Positions 23,741-36,141 of a DNA stretch of 64,000 nt are shown here, one piece after another. The notes below the pieces were generated by a model that was not told the origin of the DNA, did not search any database, and worked only from the letters and a program-made list of their open reading frames with translations. The position numbers were made by a program, and so were the translations under genes. This DNA comes from Paramecium pentaurelia (taxonomy: Eukaryota; Ciliophora; Oligohymenophorea; Peniculida; Parameciidae): assembly GCA_905183005.1 (NCBI GenBank), contig CAJJDO010000053.1, forward strand, positions 465,363 through 529,362. The letters are read 5' to 3'. Position 1 is the first letter of the stretch, and every line of letters begins with the position of its first letter.

Positions 23741-26700
23741 ATGAGATTTTTATATTGCGATTCAAATGTAACTCCTGAGATGAAAGAAAAAATAAAAAAA
23801 TTATTATTTGAGAACTCAGATAAATTAAATCACTAAAATCCAGCACTCTTTTTATAACAACTACTTAATAAAAATTTTGAAAAACTATGGTAAAATGATT
23901 ATTTAGTATTTACATTAGGTTTGTTTATCTGGTTTATAGTCCTGTGGAATTAGAATATTAAGTTAGATCAAACACTTCAATATGTAATTAATAAATTGAT
24001 ATTTGTAGTAATTGATATAGAAATTGAAACAACTAGATATATTTTGGCATAATTTGAAGAAGTCAGCATAGGAACATTCTCTAAGGATAAGTTCATCAAA
24101 ACATGTCAACAAATTGAAAAGTATATTCAATAGTAATCGCATGACTTGAATTCTGTTCTACTTGAATCATTAAAATCTTTGGAATATCATTTTGGACCAA
24201 GTTGTCATATGATCCTAGTTAAATGTAATGAATAAGAAACATAACTATAATTTAATGGTCCTAATTAGAATCAATATATATTTAAAATACAAATAAGTGC
24301 TTTAGAATCAATTTAAGGAGGCATATTTTACATTCCTTTAGGTGCAGAAGAAGAGGATGGATTTATAGAATTTCACCATAGAAATATATCAGGAGAAGAG
24401 GAACTCGATAATAATGAATTAAAAGATGAAAATTAAATTTAAGATGAATATGAAGAACCAATGGATTTATAATTTTAAGTCATGTTGGATGCCAAAGAAT
24501 TTAAATAATCAACTGATTAAGAAAAAGTTAGTTTTGATGAACTTGAAATCTAACCATTGAAAGTGCATTCATTTTCTATACTATTTTAAATTGTGATTTC
24601 ACCGTTTCCTAAAGAAATAAGTATAAATATTCATAATATATTAGAGGATGATTTAAATGTATTATCTACTGGAAGTTCTTTGATGTCTAAAAATATGACC
24701 TTTGGTATTAATAGAGATTAACTATTCTTTTTCAATTTTCAACTTATGACAGGGAAAATGGAAACTCTTTATTCTCAAATGAAAATTAAAAGGAATATAT
24801 TATATTAAATATCTCTAGTATATACTGAAACAGAAACATACAAGTAAAATTACTTATTCTATAAATCTATTTAGAGAAGTATCAATGTATATCAATGGAG
24901 CAATTGAAAATCAAATTAATTTATCATAATAATTAGAACCACCAAGAGGATTTTTTTGGATAGGATCTGAATAAGCCCTTAAATTATTTAAAGGAACACT
25001 AAAGGATATTGTATTTGTATCATAAGCCTTACATTAAAAACATGTTAAATCAATTTATGCTGAACTTTAAAGTGCATTAGCTCATAATTTTGACAGAAAA
25101 ACAATGGATATTGTTGATGAAATATTGTAATAATTTAAAGAAGAAATTCCTATTGATTAAGATGAATCCAAATATACATAAACTTAAAGTTTGTTAAAAT
25201 AATAATCTAAAACTCTAACTAAAACAAGTAATAAAAAATTATAAATACCTCCACATCTCTAAAGAAGTTATCATGTATTTGAAGAAATTGATAAAAAGAA
25301 AGTTTAATAGTTGGAATAACCACATTAAAAAACTATTTAAGATTTTGCAGGTATGTTTTTTATATTAATTTTTAAGATAGATTAAAATAACTTTTTGAAT
25401 AAAATGAAATATTATAGCATAAATGTCATGAATTGAGTTTGAACTTCTATTGGGTGTTTACTACTGTATAATAATTAGCACCACCATTAGAAGAAAATGC
25501 AAGTCCCAAACTTCAATTTGAATATATTCATTAAGAATTATTTAGAGAAAGGTAATTAATATTAAATATGAATTATATTAGATTTGAAACCTATCCATAT
25601 TATGCTATTGAATTTGATAGATTTTGCAAAGTTGTATAACATATTGGAATTTAATTATCACGTGATGATATTTATCAATTAGCTGAAATTACTGATTCTC
25701 TAAGGGAAAATAAAAAATTTGGTTATTATTTAATTTATGATCGATTACTATTATCTATTAGATAGGCTGCTTTAACTTAAGAGGAAATTGAAGAAGTAAA
25801 GAGTTAATATAATACTGATGAAAAAGAAGCAGATTAAGATTTAGTTATTTATGCAGATGGAATATAAAGATTTAAACAACAACGATATGAGTCTAATGTT
25901 AGTTTCTTTGATTAACTTATAAAATTAGTAGGATCTGAGAATGAAGCCTTCAAATATAATATTAAATATCTCTTAGCATATTTTGTAAATAATGATGAAT
26001 TTGTTTAAAAATTAACAGCAGTCTATATTCATAAAGAAACAGAATAAGAAGTAGAAATTGAAGGAATTGAACTATTTTCTTATGATCAAGATAAGATATT
26101 TCAATAAAAACTAAATATATCTGAGGAAACATAACCTAAGTATTTCAGAGTTCATTACAATGGTGAGAATATGGCTATGATATCATTTAAAACACATGAA
26201 ACTGAAGAAACATTTAAAATTGATAAAACATTTTCATATAAAGAAGGATAAGATGCAACAGGTTAATTACAGACTTATGCTTTTGAATAATTAAGATTGG
26301 CAGGATTTAGATTTTAAATAGTATAGAAAGATGAGTATTCACAAATAATAAGGTTAGAAGCAGAATATTTAAAAAAAGATCCAAAAGTAGAAGAACAAAA
26401 AAGAAATTAACCAGAAACATTGCCAGTATTACCAGAAAATTGGAATTAAGGGAAATTCTAACTTATCATAAATAGATGTTCTGATTGTGAAAAACATAAG
26501 ACAACTACATGGCATAATGAAGCTGATTTTGCCCTTAAATTTAATGAAATTGGATAAATATTAAAAGAGTTATTCCCAAATATAGAAGTAATAGGAAATT
26601 GGGATAAAACATAATAATTAGAGCATTTTGATGTTTATATTAGAGGAGTAGGTTAATTAGGTTAAATGGATAAAGAAGGTAGAGTATTTTTGTTTAGAAA

Positions 26701-28186
26701 AAATGAAAAGTTGTCAAAATTTTTGGATTGCTTCTTAAAGAGAATGTTAAAAGTGTATGATGATATAGTATTAATTGCTTAAGCCTATGGAGACACAAAT
26801 CATATGGCAAGTCGATAAGAACAATTCTTAAAAACTAACAATTATTCTTAAAGATCTAAGATATCTCATGATCATCCATGCAATGTACCTGATAAATAAG
26901 AGAAATCAGAAAAAGGAGAAGCTTAATTAGCTGGTACAGATTTCATTTGTAAAAATTGGGGTTGTGGATAACCATTTAAATATGATTCTACTCCTAATGG
27001 AATAAAAACATGTAAACATCATCCTGGAAGATATGAATTTGGATCTAAACATGGATTATGGCCAGAATGTTGGACATGTTGTGGTAAAAAATGGGAAGCT
27101 GAAGGCTGTAAATTAGAATATCACAAAGGTGTTCCTGAAAAAGATTATTATAATATTTGTATTAATGTAGGTCCCAAAGATCCAAGAACTGGTTTTCCTG
27201 AAGGTACTTGTGGAATGAGATTTTAAGATGGTGACTCTTCAGAATGTAAATATAATTCAGGAATTCATCAATCTGCTAAATGGCCTGATCCAGCTGCTAA
27301 AGTTTATTTTGTTTAAAAAATACATATTGTATTTATTATATTTAAATATTAGAATCCTGCTTAAAAAGAAAAGGATGCATAGCCAAATAAAAATATTTAA
27401 GTTAGACCAGATGTATATAGACCAACTAAACCTTATAATGAATTTATTAATAAGGATAGATAGAAATTAATGAAACTAATTGAAACAGAGAAAGAATTAA
27501 GATCATGTACAAATTGGTCATGTGGAAAACAATATAGAGAGATTGAAAATAGAAAAAAGAATACATGTAGATCTCATCCAGGTGTATTTGATTTTGGACA
27601 TACTGCTACTAAAATATAAGAAGCCATTGAAGAATATAAATAAGAAAAAGGATCAAAGATATTATGGAAACCTCAGTAAATAAGATTTTGATTTAAAATA
27701 GTTGGACTTGTTGTCGTAAATCTTGGAATGAACCTGGATGTCTATTAACAAAACACTCAGGACCTTTAGTTACTGAATATAAACCTAATAAATATTAATG
27801 GCCAGATCCAAAAGCATAAATATATTTTAAAAAGAAAGTATCAGAAAATTGGACAAAAATGCTTGAATAAAGTCATAGTTTGACACCTGAAACAGCAAGT
27901 TTGAAATATGATCTTTTATGTAAGACTTTAGGATCTGGAGGAGTAAATATAATTAATATATTTTTAGTAAATTTCTGTTTATAAATTACCTGAGTTATGT
28001 GATAAATTTGAACTTAATTTATGGGTATGTAGTGAAGATTTAGCATTTTAATTTAAATTTACAGATATTATGGAAGGTAGGGCTTAAGAATATTTGGCTG
28101 ATACAAGTGGAAATATTGATAAACATAAATTTTTAGATTGGTGGTTTGCAGATGTCAATAGAATGTTAGAAATTTCATCAAAATGA
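23741..28186 (+). CDS. Large CHORD-type zinc-binding protein with redox-like domain
   Basis: About 1,430-1,450 residues with several short introns. The N-terminal half has helical and beta-sandwich stretches; the part around PPRGFFWIGSEQALKLFKGT resembles a concanavalin/laminin-G-like fold. Residues encoded at ~26440-26700 (KFQLIINRCSDCEKHKTTTW, ILKELFPNIEVIGNW, HFDVYIRGVG) recall the SelW/SelT/SelH redox family, with C-x2-C in the usual place. Two CHORD zinc modules follow. The first (26940-27150) is FICKNWGCGQPF, CKHHPGRYEFG, WPECWTCCGKKW, GCKLEYHKG. The second (27500-27770) is CTNWSCGKQY, CRSHPGVFDFG, WTCCRKSWNEPGC, joined by an intron near 27675-27700. CHORD domains bind Zn and Hsp90/SGT1-type partners. 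Last intron about 27946-27970; ends EISSK and TGA. Overall function unknown. Confidence 0.72.
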
Positions 28187-28299
28187 TATATTACACATAT
28201 AAAATAAGAAATATTATATTAGATTGTTTCATTTTTATAAGAAAAATATTTCAATCTTTTCTATTACAAATTTAACTATTAAATTTAATTTTGATAAAT

Positions 28300-28685
28300 A
28301 TGAGTTCTAAACTTTAATATTTAATTATTGGATTTTCCTTTGGAGTTTTATCAACTACATATTATTTAGGAAATTAAAGTAAAGAGAAACTTGTATTAAA
28401 AGCAAAAGAATTAAAACAAAAGGGTATAGAATAAGTAATTATATAATTTAATTAGATTCATGATATTAAAAGTGATTTGAATGATATTAATGCAAAAGAA
28501 TTTTTGATTGAAAAGAAAGAATAGATTTTAGAAAAAAGTAAAGACAGGTATATAAATTCTATTAATAGTATAGTTAAGAGTTTGCATAAAAAAAATGGAA
28601 AGATATTGAAGAGAAGGCTAAAAAAACAAAATAAAAAATGGGAAAAGAATTTGAAAAAATAAAAGAGAAATTTAAATAAGATTGA
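28300..28685 (+). CDS. Small N-terminally anchored helical protein
   Basis: 119 residues after one 26-nt intron (28548-28573). It begins with a hydrophobic segment (LQYLIIGFSFGVLSTTYYLG) that looks like a signal anchor. The rest is a highly charged amphipathic helix rich in Lys/Glu/Gln, ending EKIKEKFKQD before TGA. It resembles the general form of YtxH-like or mitochondrial inner-membrane accessory proteins, but no specific family can be named. The gene fits exactly between two neighbours, 113 bp after one and 108 bp before the next. Confidence 0.65.
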
Positions 28686-28793
28686 TGGTATTATTATATT
28701 ATTTATGTATTATAATTTAATTGATACACAATTTAAACACTTTATGGTATTATAATCAAAGTATATAAATTTAATAATTATAATCGTTAAAAA

Positions 28794-29458
28794 ATGCATA
28801 ACGCTGTGATTACTATACCTTAACATGGAAATGGCAGACTATATAAAACTTCAATTTGCAGACACTTTGAATTAGGTAACTGTTCAATTGGAGATAAATG
28901 TCAATTTGCACATGGTTAAAAAGAATTGAGAAATCCTAATGGTATTATCAAAAAATTATACTCTAGATCCAATATTAGGTAAAATACCAACAATTGATTC
29001 AAATATAGTTATCACAAATTATAAGAGTATTAATAATATTATTATATTACAGCTGTTTTATGCAAATATGATTAATAAGGATTTTGTAAGAATGGAGTAA
29101 ATTGTCCATATGCTCATGGAACTAATGAAAAGAAATAAGCAAGATTAGCTCCTGTATAATTGAAACAATTATAAGAAAATAAAGAAAATGGTGATGATGA
29201 AAATGTTGTTAAATTTCTTAATTAATTGACTGATAAATTAATGAAAAATGATGCTTTCAAAAATGATAAGGTATATAAAATTACTAATTATGTATAAAGC
29301 AAGTCTTAGTTTAACTAAAATAAACTCAAACTATGATTGAAGAAAAGCATCATAGAGATGCAGCTGAATAGTTGTCATTAGTTTTATCTTCTCCATCTAG
29401 ATCCTCAAAATAATAAAAAGCGTACGAAACAGTTTATAAATCTTTAACATTGAATTGA
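28794..29458 (+). CDS. Tandem CCCH zinc-finger protein
   Basis: 194 residues after introns 28942-28966 (25 nt), 29027-29052 (26 nt) and 29271-29299 (29 nt). It has two CCCH fingers, CRHFELGNCSIGDKCQFAHG and CKYDQQGFCKNGVNCPYAHG, each with spacing C-x7-C-x5-C-x3-H. The first is preceded by RLYKTSICRHF and the second by NYKTVLCKY, the (R/K)YKTxxC lead-in typical of TTP-like RNA-binding fingers. Such proteins bind AU-rich RNA and control mRNA stability or splicing. The C-terminal half is acidic then Ser-rich (LSSPSRSSK), likely disordered. The RNA target is unknown. The x7 instead of x8 spacing in the first loop sets it apart from canonical tristetraprolin fingers. Confidence 0.85.
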
Positions 29459-29619
29459 AATTATTAATAAAAATAATTATTTAGAAATATATTAATATTA
29501 ACATTGAAATAATCTATATTAGATTAATTTATGTTGAAATTATTATAATAAAAAAAGTCTAATTATTTAAATTAATCTAAAATTACATAATATATATAAA
29601 TAATATATTAACAATATCT

Positions 29620-32246
29620 TCAAAGAGATAAAAATTCTTTATTCTAGAGTAACTTCTCTACATCATCCATTTATTTTGCATCACCTTTAATCATTATTAA
29701 ATTTAATATATCTGCTATTCTTTATTTCTAAGACATAATCTATTCTTGAGCTTCCATCAATTATTATTCACTTAATTCTGCTATATTCTTAATTATTATG
29801 AATTTATATTACTTTTTAAATTTCTAATTCCTTTGTTAAACTATCTATTCTTATTTTATCTTTATTTTACTCAAATTCTAAAATAAATAATTAATATTAA
29901 TACTTAATGAAGTATTTTCTTATTTCAAATTTTCACTTTGATTATCCATATCATCTCCTCTGAAACTAAATCCTTTAAAATTATTTTCCTGTTAATGCAT
30001 AGAATTTTTATTAGATTATCTAATATATATATATAATTCATACTGAAATGATTATTGCTACTCATTTTATGATTAACTTAAAATTTGTTTTAAGTTCTAA
30101 TTATCAGTTTATAGTTTTAAAATTTCTTCTTAGAGATCATTAAATTTTTAATTGAATTTTTATTCTGCTTATTGCTTCTAATCTAATTCAGATTATAATT
30201 CATTTTCTAAAATTGAAATTTATTTTTTCATTTATTTTATACTTTCTTCTTAATCCAAAATTTCTAATTCTTTTTTTTTAATTACTTATTTATAACCATC
30301 AATAATATCTCCTATATTATCTTTATTATTTAAAGCTTATATTCTGATAACATCTTATTTCTTTTCTTCAAGTTAATCCTTTAATTTTGTTATTTCATCT
30401 TCTAAAGATTATATCATTTAATTTAAATTTCCAATTTATTTTTTAAAATTTGTATTTTCTTTTTCTATTTAATAATATTAGATTTTTAATTATTCTAATT
30501 CATCTTTTTAATGAACAAAATTCATACCTTAATTTTCTAATTATGTTTTCATTTAATTAATAGATTGAGTATCTGATTTAGAATTTATTTTATTTTAAGC
30601 ATCTAAAGATTATTCAATTTAATTATTTTACTTTATTTCTGTTTTCATTTATAATGCTTCATTTTACAATTTATCTATTTCTTAATTAATCAAAAGTAAA
30701 TTATTTTTTAGATTATAAATTTCTATTTAATTCTTTTCTTTCTCTTTTTGTAATTAAATAACATTATATTAACTCTATTCTAAATGAGTTTTAAGCATGT
30801 TATTATCTCTTTATAAAAACTCAAGTTCCTTTTTGATTATTTCTTAATTAAAATTAGATTAAGTACCCTATTCATTATTACCATTAATCAATTACTATTA
30901 TTACAAAAATACAATTTATTATTAATACTACTAATTTTATTAAATTACTTATGTATATTCATCTTTCAATGAAGAATAAGTTTATGATAATAGAGAAAAT
31001 TCTAAACATGAATTTTAATATTTATCCTTCAAATCTAAATATTTTTTCATTAATTCATCATACTTATCAGAATTATTTAATTAATTACTATTTAATAATT
31101 CTTCTTATTATTATGTTTTACTTCTTTATGATAATTATTATTATAATTCTTTTGGTTTTGGAGGACTTTTTGGAACATCTAAATTAACAACATTTTATTT
31201 GATTTTTTATTTGGAGATTTAAGGATCATGTAGAGATTTAACTAATTCATCAGAGTTTTAATATTATTGTGTGGGTGGTTAAATTTGACTATTGTACATA
31301 AATTAATAATCTTTAGAATCTTTTTATTCTACAAAGGATTGATAATGGAGAGATTTTTATTTGATACCTTTTTCAGATTAACTAATAATTTAATCTTCAT
31401 TAGAACCATTTTTTAAATCATCAAATTAATTCTATTTTAATTTTTAATTTAATTTGGATGAATATTTTTTTTTATCTTCTTCTTTATTTTCATTATTCAT
31501 TTATTATAATTATTTGTCTACTTTATTTAATTTTTCATTTATCATTCTTAATTCATAATCTTATTATCTTTAAGGATTCAGATTATTTACAGGACTTTAA
31601 AATTTCTTATTTACTTTTGTAGGAGTGCCAAATCTTTTAGGAGGTGAAACAACTCTAACTTAAGCATTTGATTTTCTTAAATTATCAGTCCAATTATAAT
31701 TATAATCATCAACCATTATTATCTTTTATGAATGCTTTGGTTCTTTTAGTTTTCTTTCTTATTGATTTTTTAAGTATTCTTTATGATCTTTCCATTAAGA
31801 ATACGTTACATGAGTAGTTCTCTTTTCATTTTCTTCTCCAATTCTTTTTGATTAAACCTATCTTTTAGGACTTTATCCTCCATTTCTTTGTGTATTCTAA
31901 GGACTATTACCTGAAAGATAAGGATTAAGAATTTTAGGGTTAATTTCTTAAGGTTTTTCTATGAATTACCATTCAAACATAAATGTTAATTGGGCTTCTT
32001 CATTCTATTCACTCTAAATAGATAATTTATCTGATAATGATTAGAATTTATTGTCAATATAAAAGTCTAAATCAAAGACAGCTTCTCCAAATTTACTTTA
32101 ATTTTCAAAAAAGATCAATTTGAGCTTTCATAATAAATTAGACATACTTTTTTTTTGTTTTTTGGATCATAATGTGTTCTGATTTCAGCCTTTTCATAAA
32201 TGTCTTATTGTTCATAACATTTACATTTAAGTTAACTATTTAACAT
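29620..32246 (-). CDS. N-terminal C2-like, long coiled-coil protein
   Basis: Minus-strand gene of roughly 840 residues. The start reads MLNSQLKCKCYEQQDIYEKA. A 23-nt intron near 32126-32148 joins HYDPKNKKK to LKLIFFENQSKFGEAVFDLD, which resembles the second half of a C2 domain (residues ~30-100). A Pro/Ser/Lys-rich linker follows (RVVSPPKRFGTPTKVNKKF). From about residue 300 there is a long Gln/Glu/Lys/Asn coiled coil to the C-terminus, ending KLLQNKEFLSL and TGA. A 25-nt intron near 29790-29814 is needed close to the end. C2 plus coiled coil suggests a membrane-to-cytoskeleton or basal-body linker, which is inference. No specific orthologue is recognised. Confidence 0.6.
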
Positions 32247-32487
32247 GACTGCAGTAACAGCTACATTCAATCAAACATATTACAATCATTAAGTTGCATA
32301 TGGCAATACATAATAGGTGAATCTATATAAAAATAAACAGTTTGCACCTCTATATTAATTTATAGCATCTATACTATATTTTATTATTTTATTATAATAA
32401 TGTATTTCGTTATTTTTAATTTATCATATTAAATATATATATATATATTCATGTAATAATATATTAACAATTCATTATAGTTATTAC

Positions 32488-34373
32488 TCATATAAGTAAT
32501 TCTAATTAATGTAGCATTTCTTCACGGATCAAATCGATTTCTTTTTTTTGATAATAATTCCATGTTCTCAAAGAGTAAGGACCAATTCCATACAAATTGT
32601 CACATTAATAGTTTAAAAGAATCTTTTAAACATTAAAATTAGGAATTATTAACTCATCACAATATTTTAACTTTGAAGAGGAATTATTGTAAATTTTAAT
32701 GATGGAATCATTATAATCTTAATGCAAAAACAGAATCTCTTTAGTTTCATGAGCAATAGTCATATCCAAAGGATTACTCTATAGTTCTTTATCAAAAAGC
32801 AATTAATTCTTTGATATATTCCAAAGTAAACATCTATTTGAATTCTACTTTGCATAAATGATATTATTAGAATTTCCAGGAGTAAACATGGCCTTTAAAG
32901 CCTACTATTCATTTTCTTAGAAACTGAATTGAGCAATGGTTGGATTTCTCATATCTAAGTGAATAAATCCATTTGTCATTGTCACTACAACATTATAATC
33001 ATGAACATCAATGTGTTAAATATATTCAGATTTTGAATCTTATATTTATTTAAAACTTGGGAGTTGCTCAATAAAATCATCCTTAATTTAATCTTATTCT
33101 TCATCTAATTTAAAACTTGTTAAATTAAATAGATTTGGATCTTTAGGATTAAATTAAGGACTTTCAATTATTGTGGATCCAAATTTAGGTAACAAAGGTG
33201 ATAATATTTAGTTTGCTTGAATACCATTTAATTATTGTTTCTACATTTATAATTAAAAACATTTTCTTTCGTTCATTCTTTCATCAAGTATCAACAATTC
33301 CTTAAATTAATAAATACAAATAACTTACATTATTATATCCTACATATATATTGTTTAATTATTATGTTATGAATGTTGGTTATGAATGTTCCTACATATT
33401 ACAATTATATTAATTGTTTAATCCATAATAATGATAAGCTTGATTTTTAAATAAATTCCAACCCATAATATTACCTTAATCAGTACCAGTAATTAACATA
33501 TCATTAGATATATTTTTATCACAAATACAAAATGATATAAATTTTGAATTCTTATCATTAATATTACATATTTTCTCACTAGAAAATGTATCATTTATTA
33601 ATTCTAATCTTGTCAAATGAGTCCCATTATTTATTATTATTCCATTTTATTATTTTAAAGAAATGAAATTATTTTACATTTTTCTACTTTAAGCATAAGT
33701 TCCATCAAATGCTGAAAAATATTGGATGTTCTAAAATCATAATATTCATTTACTTTTCGAATTATCCTTAATTCATCAATCAATCTATTAACTTTCTTAT
33801 TTATCTTAGGATCTAATTAATTTTCTTATCCTTCTTATGTTGTTGTTGTTAATCCCTAAATCCGAATATGAGATATAGATTTAGATGGTGATTCATCAGA
33901 AGATAAAATATTAATAGGCTTTTAATACTTTTATTTTGTCTTCTCTAAAAACTTCTCTAATTTCTAGATTTTCTTTAAACTTTCCTCAGTATATTTTGAT
34001 TATATTATCAATGCTTCTGAAAATGTTGCTGGTTCCTTATATACAGAATTGTTATATTTGGTTCCACTTAAGAGTTATTTATTAACTGGTGTTTTAGAAA
34101 GTACTTCATCTTTCTCCTAATAATATATTATTTTAAATGCTTTACAATTTCTTAATAAGGAACTGCTAAATTCCTGGGTGTGTTAAACATAATATTCTAT
34201 TCATTATAGACTGAATTTTTGTTGAGTTTTGCTGAAATTGTTTAAGCATGGGTGAAACTTTAAAATTGAAATGAATTTGGCATTGGTGATTCATCACAAG
34301 AGAATTCTGAAATAATCGAGGTTGTTGAAGACTTTGGTACATTTTGCTTAAATTTGACAGAATTGTTTTTCAT
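32488..34373 (-). CDS. WD-repeat protein with disordered N-terminus
   Basis: Minus-strand gene, about 600 residues. The start MKNNSVKFKQNVPKSSTTSI begins a ~200-residue Ser/Asn/Lys-rich region with short helices. The C-terminal half shows beta-propeller blades: NDMLITGTDQGNIMGWNLF, VVVTMTNGFIHLDMRNPTIA, MFTPGNSNNIIYAKQNSNR then CLLWNI, and EILFLHQDYNDSIIKIY. The blades are diverged, with few GH/WD dipeptides. It ends REEMLHQLELLI and TGA. Such propellers are interaction platforms and no partner can be read from the sequence. Short introns are present but not all were placed. Divergently oriented to the mitochondrial uL3 gene. Confidence 0.65.
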
Positions 34374-34768
34374 TTTAATTTATCTATGATCAAAAACTTA
34401 ACCTGAGCCTTTAGTTAAAATTGAACTGAAATAAGGCTTTTTTTCACTAAACAATTAATTAAGTAAAATTAAAAATTATTTAATATAAAAATTTTAAATA
34501 TACTAGAAAAAGTTCTCTTCAATCAAAGTCTAATGTTAATCATTAAGTATAGATCAATATGAGTAATCATTTAAAGAAAGTCTTATTAATTGATCATTTT
34601 CATATTTAGTATTAAATTTAATTATATTTATATATATATATAATTAACATACAAATATATACATATTAATATAATTATTAACAACATTATACATTTGATT
34701 TAAAAATATTCATTCCATTGTATTGATTTGTTAAATATAATCAATTTTTTAAATAAATAATTTTTAAT
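34374..34768. promoter_or_regulatory. Divergent promoter region
   Basis: 395 bases between the start codons of the minus-strand WD protein and the plus-strand uL3m gene, so it must hold both upstream regions. It is very AT-rich with a short TATATATATATATA run around 34630. No specific element is recognised. Confidence 0.4.
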
Positions 34769-36078
34769 ATGTTGCTTAGATTTATAACCACAACCCATCA
34801 ATTAAATTGGGCATCACTCTATTATTTCACAAAACACACTAGACCCAAAGCATAACCTCATAGAGAAAAAACAAGAGCTAAAGCAATAAGTGATGATAAA
34901 TCCGGAAAAATTGCTAAATCTGATTAAGAACAAGAATAAAAGCAATAACAAGAAAATCTCAAGAAAAAAATAGAATTAGAAAAATTAAGAGCATTATAAC
35001 CAAAAATGCACACCTGGAGCTCATTTTATGAAACGCATATTCCTTAAACTAAAAAAATACCAAAAACTATTTACCTTTCTCTAAATGAATAAACTGAAGG
35101 AAGAAGAAAGCATTATAAAAAGTTTGTTTAACCTCCAGTTGATATTACTGAAGAATGCAATTAAAAATTTGAAATTAAATAGCATACTTATGAGGATCCT
35201 TTTGCTTAACCAAAAAGAGCTGGTTTGATTGCTGTTAAAGTAGGAATGACAGCTTAATGGGATAAATGGGGTTATAGACATGCATTAACAGTCTTATAAT
35301 TAGATAATAATTAAGTTGTTTAAATAGTGAAGAATGATACATATACTGGTTTGTAGATTGGAGCAGGAGCTGTCAATATTAAAACTCTAAAAAAACCTTA
35401 GATAGGTCATTTCCTTAAAGCAAATGTAATCTAAAATTATAATAGTAGATACCTCCCAAAAAATATATAAAGGAATTCCCTATTACTCCTGAAAATGTAC
35501 TACCAGTAGGCTTTATGTTGACTGCAAGACACTTTACTCCAGGCTAGTATATTGATATATAAGGTATTTCAACAGGAAAAGGTAAGAATAAAGTTGTGAT
35601 TTATTCTGTTAGGATTTGGAGGTACAGTTAAAAGACATAATTTCAAAACACAACCTGCCACTCATGGTAATTCTCTATGTCATAGACAATTGGGAAGTAC
35701 AGGTTAAAGACAAGATCCAGGAAGAGTATTTAAGGGAAAGAAAATGCCTGGTCATTTAGGTAATGATAAAGTTACATGTGAGGGGGTCTAAGTAATATAT
35801 GATATCATTTTAATAAGATTTATAGAATAGATGCAGTTAGATAATTAATATACATAAAAGGTTCAGTTCCAGGTAAACCTGGTTCAATTGTTTATTTAAG
35901 GGATTCTTGGAAGGTATAAAAGAAAAATAAAGATCTACTTAACTTTCCAACTTTGGCTGTTGAAAATGGAAAAGAATATGCAAAGGAAATAGTAATGGAA
36001 GCTCCATTGGAAGATCCTGAATTGTAGGAAACTCATGAGAATGATTTTCCTAAAGCTGGAGAGGATGCAGAAGACTGA
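34769..36078 (+). CDS. MRPL3: Mitochondrial large-subunit ribosomal protein uL3m
   Basis: 410 residues after introns 35426-35445 (20 nt), 35582-35612 (31 nt) and 35792-35817 (26 nt). It starts with a basic, Thr/Arg-rich presequence (MLLRFITTTHQLNW) suited to mitochondrial import, then a charged ciliate-specific extension. The uL3 core runs from RAGLIAVKVGMTAQWDKWG through PVGFMLTARHFTPGQYIDIQ, GFGGTVKRHNF, ATHGNSLCHRQLGSTGQ, GKKMPGHLGNDKVT and GSVPGKPGSIVYLRDSW. These are the bacterial-type L3 signatures including the HG...HR.LGS loop near the peptidyl-transferase centre. The C-terminus has an acidic tail beyond the usual family length. Located in the mitoribosome. The frame closes exactly with these introns. 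Confidence 0.93.
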
Positions 36079-36141
36079 AATAAATAAAAAGAGTATAACA
36101 ATATTAAATCAAAAATATAAATAACAATAAAGATTAAAATT

